From Neisseria sp. DTU_2020_1000833_1_SI_GRL_NUU_006 (lineage in GTDB: Bacteria > Pseudomonadota > Gammaproteobacteria > Burkholderiales > Neisseriaceae): a DNA stretch of 64,000 nucleotides. The notes under the pieces were generated by a model, which saw only the letters and a program-made list of their open reading frames with translations, searched no databases and had not been told where the DNA came from. Below, piece after piece: positions 59,529 through 64,000 of this stretch (the stretch's first letter is position 1; each line of letters opens with the position of its first letter). The stretch lies in NCBI GenBank assembly GCA_032388755.1, contig CP135593.1:124001-188000 (forward strand). Direction: 5' to 3'. A program made the position numbers and the translations under genes.

Positions 59529-60317
59529 TTATTCCCCGTCTTTAACCGGATGGTCGGGCAAATACACATCGAAGCGGGTGCTTTTGCCCGTGTATTGGTA
59601 GGCAGGTTTTTCGCCGTTGAGAAACTCGCCGAGGCGCGGGCGTTTGACGACGACACGTTTTTTGGCGACGGCGCGGGCGACGGCAAGCAGCTTGGCTTCT
59701 TCTTGGGCGGCACCGACGACGCTGTGGAAATACGCCATTTCTTTTTTGACGGCGGCGGATTTTTGGCGTTCGGGGTACATGGGGTCGAGGTACACGATAT
59801 CGGGGCGCGATTGGGCGGCGAGTTCCTGCATCAACTCGACGGCGTCGCCGTAATGGAAGGTAATGCGGCGGGCGATGTCTTGGATTTCAGGGTCTTGCAG
59901 CGCGCGTTCGAGACCGTCGGCAAGCAGGGAGGCGACGGCGGGATGCTGCTCGAAGGTTTGGACGTTCAAACCGAGCGAAGCGAGGACGAAGCTGTCGCGC
60001 CCGAGTCCGCCGGTGCCGTCCCAGACGGTCGGTTTGGTTGTGTGGTTGACCGCTTTGGCAATCAGCTCGCCGCCGCCTTTGGTGCGCCGGTATTGGGCTG
60101 CGCCGCCGCCGAAGTCGACGCGGACGCGCCCCTTTTCCCCCGCGCGGCACAAGCTGACACCCTCCGCATCGGCAAGCAGGTATTCGCCGTTGTCGGGCGG
60201 GCAGGGCAGGGTAGGGAGGTCGAATTTCTGCGCCAAACGGCGGGCGTGTTCGGTGGCGGTGTCGGAAAAATAGACGGCGGGTATGGTGTGGGTGTGCAAA
60301 TCTTTTGGGACAGACAT
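59529..60317 (-). CDS. rsmJ: 16S rRNA (guanine1516-N2)-methyltransferase
   Basis: 262 residues, SAM-dependent fold. Motif I WDGTGGLGRDSFVLASLG (~100-117), acidic loop FEQHP, and catalytic-type IVYLDPMYPERQKSAAVKKEM (~175-195) match RsmJ/YhiQ. It methylates G1516 of 16S rRNA. Start MSVPKDLHTHTIPAVYF; the next upstream bases are a DUS. Divergent from fhs. Confidence 0.92.
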   Translation of the reverse strand: MSVPKDLHTHTIPAVYFSDTATEHARRLAQKFDLPTLPCPPDNGEYLLADAEGVSLCRAGEKGRVRVDFGGGAAQYRRTKGGGELIAKAVNHTTKPTVWDGTGGLGRDSFVLASLGLNVQTFEQHPAVASLLADGLERALQDPEIQDIARRITFHYGDAVELMQELAAQSRPDIVYLDPMYPERQKSAAVKKEMAYFHSVVGAAQEEAKLLAVARAVAKKRVVVKRPRLGEFLNGEKPAYQYTGKSTRFDVYLPDHPVKDGE

Positions 60318-60319
60318 TT

Positions 60320-60331
60320 TTCAGACGACCT
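60320..60331 (-). repeat. Single DUS upstream of rsmJ
   Basis: Exact TTCAGACGACCT in the rsmJ-fhs divergent region, 3 bp from the rsmJ start codon on the minus strand. Confidence 0.8.
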
Positions 60332-60515
60332 TTGATTATGAATTGTCAACAATATGAACTGTATTTTTATTGAATTATCGAATTTTTCACTGCGATTCAT
60401 TCTCAGATAACGCTATAATATGCCTAAAATTCTTTTGAATCCATCAGCGTTTGTCTTTCCGATGGGCTTTCAGACGACCCTCCTCTTTTTCTTCTCCATT
60501 CAGTAAAGGAAAACC

Positions 60516-62192
60516 ATGAGCTTCAAAACCGATGCCGAAATCGCCCAATCTTCCACCATGCGTCCGATTGGCGAAATTGCCGCCAAGCTGGGTTTGAACG
60601 TTGACAATATCGAACCCTACGGCCATTACAAAGCCAAAATCAATCCTGCCGAAGCGTTCAAACTGCCGCAAAAACAAGGCCGTCTGATTTTGGTTACCGC
60701 CATCAACCCGACTCCGGCGGGCGAAGGCAAAACCACCGTTACCATCGGTTTGGCGGACGCGTTGCGCCACATCGGCAAAGATTCTGTTATCGCCCTGCGC
60801 GAACCTTCTTTAGGGCCTGTATTCGGCGTCAAAGGCGGCGCAGCGGGCGGCGGCTATGCCCAAGTTTTGCCGATGGAAGACATCAACCTGCACTTCACCG
60901 GCGACTTCCACGCCATCGGAGCGGCGAATAATTTGCTCGCCGCCATGCTCGACAACCATATCTACCAAGGCAACGAATTGAACATCGACCCCAAACGCGT
61001 GCTTTGGCGTCGCGTGGTCGATATGAACGACCGCCAGTTGCGCAACATCATCGACGGCATGGGCAAACCCGTTGACGGCGTGATGCGTCCCGACGGCTTC
61101 GACATCACCGTCGCCTCCGAAGTCATGGCGGTATTCTGCCTTGCCAAAGACATCAGCGATTTGAAAGAGCGTTTGGGCAACATCCTCGTCGCCTACGCCA
61201 AAGACGGCAGCCCCGTTTACGCCAAAGATTTGAAAGCACACGGCGCGATGGCGGCATTGCTCAAAGACGCCATCAAACCCAACTTGGTGCAAACCATCGA
61301 AGGCACGCCCGCCTTCGTACACGGCGGCCCCTTCGCCAACATCGCCCACGGCTGCAACTCCGTTACCGCCACCCGTCTGGCAAAACACCTTGCCGATTAC
61401 GCCGTAACCGAAGCAGGCTTCGGCGCGGATTTGGGCGCGGAAAAATTCTGCGACATCAAATGCCGCCTTGCCGGCTTGAAACCCGATGCAGCCGTCGTCG
61501 TCGCCACCGTCCGCGCCTTGAAATACAACGGCGGCGTAGAACGCGCCAACCTCGGCGAAGAAAACCTCGAAGCCTTGGCAAAAGGCCTGCCCAACCTGCT
61601 GAAACACATTGCCAACCTGAAAAACGTATTCGGCCTGCCCGTCGTCGTCGCCATCAACCGCTTCGTGTCCGACTCCGATGCTGAGTTGGCCATGATTGAA
61701 AAAGCCTGCGCCGAACACGGCGTCGAAGTTTCCCTGACCGAAGTGTGGGGCAAAGGCGGCGCGGGCGGCGCGGATTTGGCGCGCAAAGTCGTCAACGCCA
61801 TCGACAACCAACCCAATAACTTCAGCTTCGCCTACGATGTCGAGTTGAGCATCAAAGACAAAATCCGCGCCATTGCCCAAAAAGTGTACGGCGCGGAAGA
61901 TGTCGATTTCAGCGCAGAAGCATCCGCCGAAATCGCCTCGCTGGAAAAACTGAGCTTGGACAAAATGCCCGTCTGCATGGCGAAAACCCAATATTCCCTC
62001 AGCGACAACGCCAAACTCTTAGGCTGCCCCGAAGGCTTCCGCATCACCGTGCGCGGCATCACCGTTTCCGCCGGCGCAGGCTTCATCGTTGCCCTGTGCG
62101 GCAACATGATGAAAATGCCCGGCCTGCCCAAAGTCCCCGCCGCCGAGAAAATCGACGTAGACGCAGACGGCGTGATCCACGGCTTGTTCTGA
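60516..62192 (+). CDS. fhs: Formate-tetrahydrofolate ligase
   Basis: 558 residues, the standard length. The P-loop TPAGEGKTT (~65-73), GGAAGGGYAQVLPMEDINLHFTGD (~108-131) and the folate-binding and catalytic segments are intact. It makes 10-formyl-tetrahydrofolate from formate, ATP and THF, for purine and fMet synthesis. AAAGGAAA precedes the start. Confidence 0.97.
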   Translation: MSFKTDAEIAQSSTMRPIGEIAAKLGLNVDNIEPYGHYKAKINPAEAFKLPQKQGRLILVTAINPTPAGEGKTTVTIGLADALRHIGKDSVIALREPSLGPVFGVKGGAAGGGYAQVLPMEDINLHFTGDFHAIGAANNLLAAMLDNHIYQGNELNIDPKRVLWRRVVDMNDRQLRNIIDGMGKPVDGVMRPDGFDITVASEVMAVFCLAKDISDLKERLGNILVAYAKDGSPVYAKDLKAHGAMAALLKDAIKPNLVQTIEGTPAFVHGGPFANIAHGCNSVTATRLAKHLADYAVTEAGFGADLGAEKFCDIKCRLAGLKPDAAVVVATVRALKYNGGVERANLGEENLEALAKGLPNLLKHIANLKNVFGLPVVVAINRFVSDSDAELAMIEKACAEHGVEVSLTEVWGKGGAGGADLARKVVNAIDNQPNNFSFAYDVELSIKDKIRAIAQKVYGAEDVDFSAEASAEIASLEKLSLDKMPVCMAKTQYSLSDNAKLLGCPEGFRITVRGITVSAGAGFIVALCGNMMKMPGLPKVPAAEKIDVDADGVIHGLF

Positions 62193-62223
62193 TTTGAATC
62201 GGCAGTGAAATAAAACGGCAAAG

Positions 62224-62254
62224 AGGTCGTCTGAAAACGGGTTTCAGACGACCT
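62224..62254 (+). terminator. Inverted DUS pair after fhs
   Basis: AGGTCGTCTGAAAC and GTTTCAGACGACCT with a short loop, then T4; 32 bp past the fhs stop. Confidence 0.82.
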
Positions 62255-62298
62255 TTTATTATTTGAAACGGTTTAAACTCAACCGCGACAACCCGTAG

Positions 62299-62315
62299 CG
62301 CGGGCTTTGCCCGCG
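62299..62315. repeat. Short GC-rich palindrome
   Basis: CGCGGGC-TTT-GCCCGCG, a perfect 7-bp stem with a 3-nt loop in otherwise ordinary intergenic DNA between two DUS hairpins. I have the impression that related GC-rich palindromes are scattered in other Neisseria genomes, but cannot confirm it. Confidence 0.45.
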
Positions 62316-62330
62316 AATCTTCCTCTGATG

Positions 62331-62400
62331 AAAATAGTCGTCTGAAACGATAGAGCAAACCCGCCACATTCGTTTTCAGACGACTATTTTTATGGTTTTT
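62331..62400. repeat. Inverted pair of a DUS variant (TAGTCGTCTGAA)
   Basis: AAAATAGTCGTCTGAAACG pairs with the complementary copy ending ...GACGACTATTTT around a ~30-nt loop. Both arms share the same G-to-A change at the second position. Confidence 0.65.
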
Positions 62401-62452
62401 CATCTTAATTCTGCTTTTGTAAATACGTTTGTTTTTATAGTGAATCTGTCTT

Positions 62453-62464
62453 TTCAGACGACCT
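62453..62464 (-). repeat. Single DUS upstream of ppk
   Basis: Exact TTCAGACGACCT about 105 bp before the ppk start. Confidence 0.8.
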
Positions 62465-62569
62465 CCCACCCTATCAACCGCCCGCCCATCCCGCACCACT
62501 GCCCCGCCCGTCCGAAACGCGTTATACTTCCCAATTAACCGTCCGACCCACCCGCTTCAGGAGAACACC

Positions 62570-64000
62570 ATGCCCGAACAAAACCGCATCCTCTGCCGCG
62601 AACTGAGCCTGCTTGCTTTCAATCGCCGCGTTTTGGCGCAGGCGCAGGATGAAAACGTGCCGCTTTTGGAACGTTTGCGGTTTTTGTGCATCGTCTCTTC
62701 CAATCTCGACGAATTTTTCGAGGTACGCATGGCATGGCTCAAACGTGCGCAAAAAATGAATCCGCACGAGCGTTTGGACAACGGCACCACGCCGTCCGAA
62801 ACCATCGCCGCCGTCGCCGCCGAAGCGCACGCTCTAATACAGGAGCAATACCGCCTGTTCAACGAAGTCTTGCAGCCCGAGTTGAGCAAACAAGGCATCC
62901 ATTTCTACCGCCGCCGCAACTGGACGGCAGGGCAGCAGAAATGGATCGAGCAGTATTTCGACGCCGAACTGCTGCCCATCCTTACCCCCATCGGACTCGA
63001 CCCGTCGCACCCCTTCCCGCGGCCCTTGAACAAATCTCTCAATTTCGCTGTCGAGCTTGAAGGTACGGACGCATTCGGCCGCCCCTCCGGCATGGCGATT
63101 GTACAAGCCCCGCGCATCCTGCCGCGCGTCGTCCCCTTACCCGTAGAATTGTGCGAAGGCGGCAGCGGCTTCGTCTTCCTCTCCTCCATCCTGCACGCCC
63201 ACGTCGGCAAACTCTTCCCCGGCATGACGGTCAAAGGCTGCCACCAGTTCCGCCTCACCCGCGACAGCGATCTGACCGTCGATGAAGAAGACCTCAAAAA
63301 CCTGCGCGCCGCCATTCAAAACGAATTGCACGACCGCGAATACGGCGACGGCGTGCGCCTCGAAGTCGCCGACACCTGCCCGCCCCACATCCACGACTTC
63401 CTGCTCGCCCAGTTCAAACTCACCCCCGCCGAGCTTTACCAAGTCAAAGGCCCGGTCAACCTCGTGCGCCTTAATGCCGTTCCCGATTTGGTTGACCGTC
63501 CCGACCTCAAGTTTCCCGCGCGCGGAGCAGGTCGTCTGAAAGCATTGCGCAAGAACGGCTCTATTTTCAAACTGGCGAAACAATCGCCCATCCTGCTGCA
63601 CCATCCGTATCAGTCCTTCGACCCCGTCGTCCACATGATACGCGAAGCCGCCGCCGACCCCGCCGTCCTCGCCGTCAAAATGACCATTTACCGCACCGGC
63701 AGCAATTCCGAACTCGTCCGCGCCCTGATGAAAGCCGCCCTTGCCGGCAAACAAGTAACCGTCGTCGTCGAACTCATGGCGCGTTTTGACGAAGCCAACA
63801 ACGTCAACTGGGCGCAACAGCTTGAAAACGCAGGCGCACACGTCGTTTACGGCGTATTCGGCTACAAAATCCACGCCAAAATGGCACTCGTCATCCGCCG
63901 CGAAAACGGTGCGCTTAAACGCTACGCCCACCTCGGCACCGGCAACTACCACCAAGGCACCTCGCGGATTTACACCGACTTCGGCATCATCACCGCCGAC
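62570..64000 (+). CDS. ppk: Polyphosphate kinase 1, N-terminal part (3' end outside window)
   Basis: 477 codons visible of about 685. N-terminal domain RILCRELSLLAFNRRVLAQAQD, head domain, and the start of the first phospholipase-D-like catalytic domain: VKMTIYRTGSNSELVRALMKAA, VVELMARFDEANNVNWA and KIHAKMALVIRR, whose His corresponds to the autophosphorylated His435 of E. coli. It makes polyphosphate from ATP. AGGAGA is the ribosome binding site. A canonical DUS at 63529-63540 is in frame (GRLKA). Confidence 0.96.
   Translation, partial: MPEQNRILCRELSLLAFNRRVLAQAQDENVPLLERLRFLCIVSSNLDEFFEVRMAWLKRAQKMNPHERLDNGTTPSETIAAVAAEAHALIQEQYRLFNEVLQPELSKQGIHFYRRRNWTAGQQKWIEQYFDAELLPILTPIGLDPSHPFPRPLNKSLNFAVELEGTDAFGRPSGMAIVQAPRILPRVVPLPVELCEGGSGFVFLSSILHAHVGKLFPGMTVKGCHQFRLTRDSDLTVDEEDLKNLRAAIQNELHDREYGDGVRLEVADTCPPHIHDFLLAQFKLTPAELYQVKGPVNLVRLNAVPDLVDRPDLKFPARGAGRLKALRKNGSIFKLAKQSPILLHHPYQSFDPVVHMIREAAADPAVLAVKMTIYRTGSNSELVRALMKAALAGKQVTVVVELMARFDEANNVNWAQQLENAGAHVVYGVFGYKIHAKMALVIRRENGALKRYAHLGTGNYHQGTSRIYTDFGIITAD
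63529..63540 (+). repeat. DUS inside ppk
   Basis: Exact AGGTCGTCTGAA, in frame within a loop region of Ppk. Confidence 0.8.

Noticed and set aside
60810..61991. 393-codon minus-strand frame opposite fhs
   Set aside because: Antisense shadow of fhs; low-complexity composition and no start signal.
63137..63955. 272-codon minus-strand frame opposite ppk
   Set aside because: Antisense shadow of ppk, which has a strong ribosome binding site and catalytic motifs.
1..64000. Regularly recurring 12-mers as a possible CRISPR array
   Set aside because: Copies are scattered at gene ends with irregular spacing of hundreds to thousands of bases and are DNA uptake sequences.
1..64000. tRNA or rRNA genes
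   Set aside because: No cloverleaf with a GGTTCGAATCC-type T arm and no rRNA signatures were found by eye in the intergenic regions.

Overview
The window is chromosomal DNA of a commensal Neisseria. The 12-mer AGGTCGTCTGAA and its complement occur dozens of times, often as inverted pairs just after stop codons. This is the DNA uptake sequence dialect known from the N. mucosa / N. sicca / N. macacae group, not the ATGCCGTCTGAA dialect of meningococcus and gonococcus. Five Correia repeat enclosed elements (CREE) and a gene set typical of the genus (PilC, triheme CcoP, LpxL1, TonB-ExbB-ExbD, ResB/CcsA next to cytochrome c4) agree. No rRNA, tRNA, CRISPR array, intact prophage or insertion sequence was found.

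Layout. 0-5 kb: the C-terminal two thirds of a PilC/PilY1 pilus-tip protein, then a nitric-oxide group (nnrS and a hemerythrin-like protein on the minus strand, nsrR divergent). 5-9 kb: a Fur-box-preceded tonB-exbB-exbD operon, then a small AT-rich island between two CREEs with an orphan secreted protein and a frameshifted gene. 9-14 kb: engB, cytochrome c4 and the System II cytochrome c maturation pair resB-ccsA. 14-19.5 kb: patatin-like lipoprotein, M16 peptidase, gdhA, thyA. 19.5-22.4 kb: a 980-residue protein with an Ala-rich coiled coil fused to a pectate-lyase-like beta-helix, the most unusual gene here. 23-28 kb: lapA-lapB, ilvE, a YoaK remnant, an OmpA-like lipoprotein, then about 850 bp without a recognised gene that begins with a run of stem-loops and a possible 48-codon gene. 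28.7-38.6 kb: lpxL1, ruvC, a porin remnant, a family 9 glycosyltransferase, tyrA, dxs, a nitrilase-family hydrolase, a DUF442 phosphatase-like protein and an M61 peptidase. 39-46 kb: ccoNOQP, anmK, a phosphate transporter, a frameshifted membrane protein. 46.5-54.6 kb: parB and the ATP synthase operon atpIBEFHAGDC. 55-64 kb: a NERD-domain protein, prmA, accB-pmp3-accC, rsmJ, fhs and the 5' part of ppk.

Functionally the window holds much of an aerobic/micro-aerobic energy system. Cytochrome c4 and the ResB/CcsA haem-attachment machinery serve the cbb3 oxidase, and the F1Fo ATP synthase uses the resulting proton gradient. The triheme CcoP and the NsrR/NnrS/hemerythrin group point to nitrite/NO metabolism in low oxygen, although aniA and norB are not in this window. 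Several loci show decay (porin, YoaK, two frameshifted ORFs), and DUS copies have entered coding sequences as short in-frame peptides.
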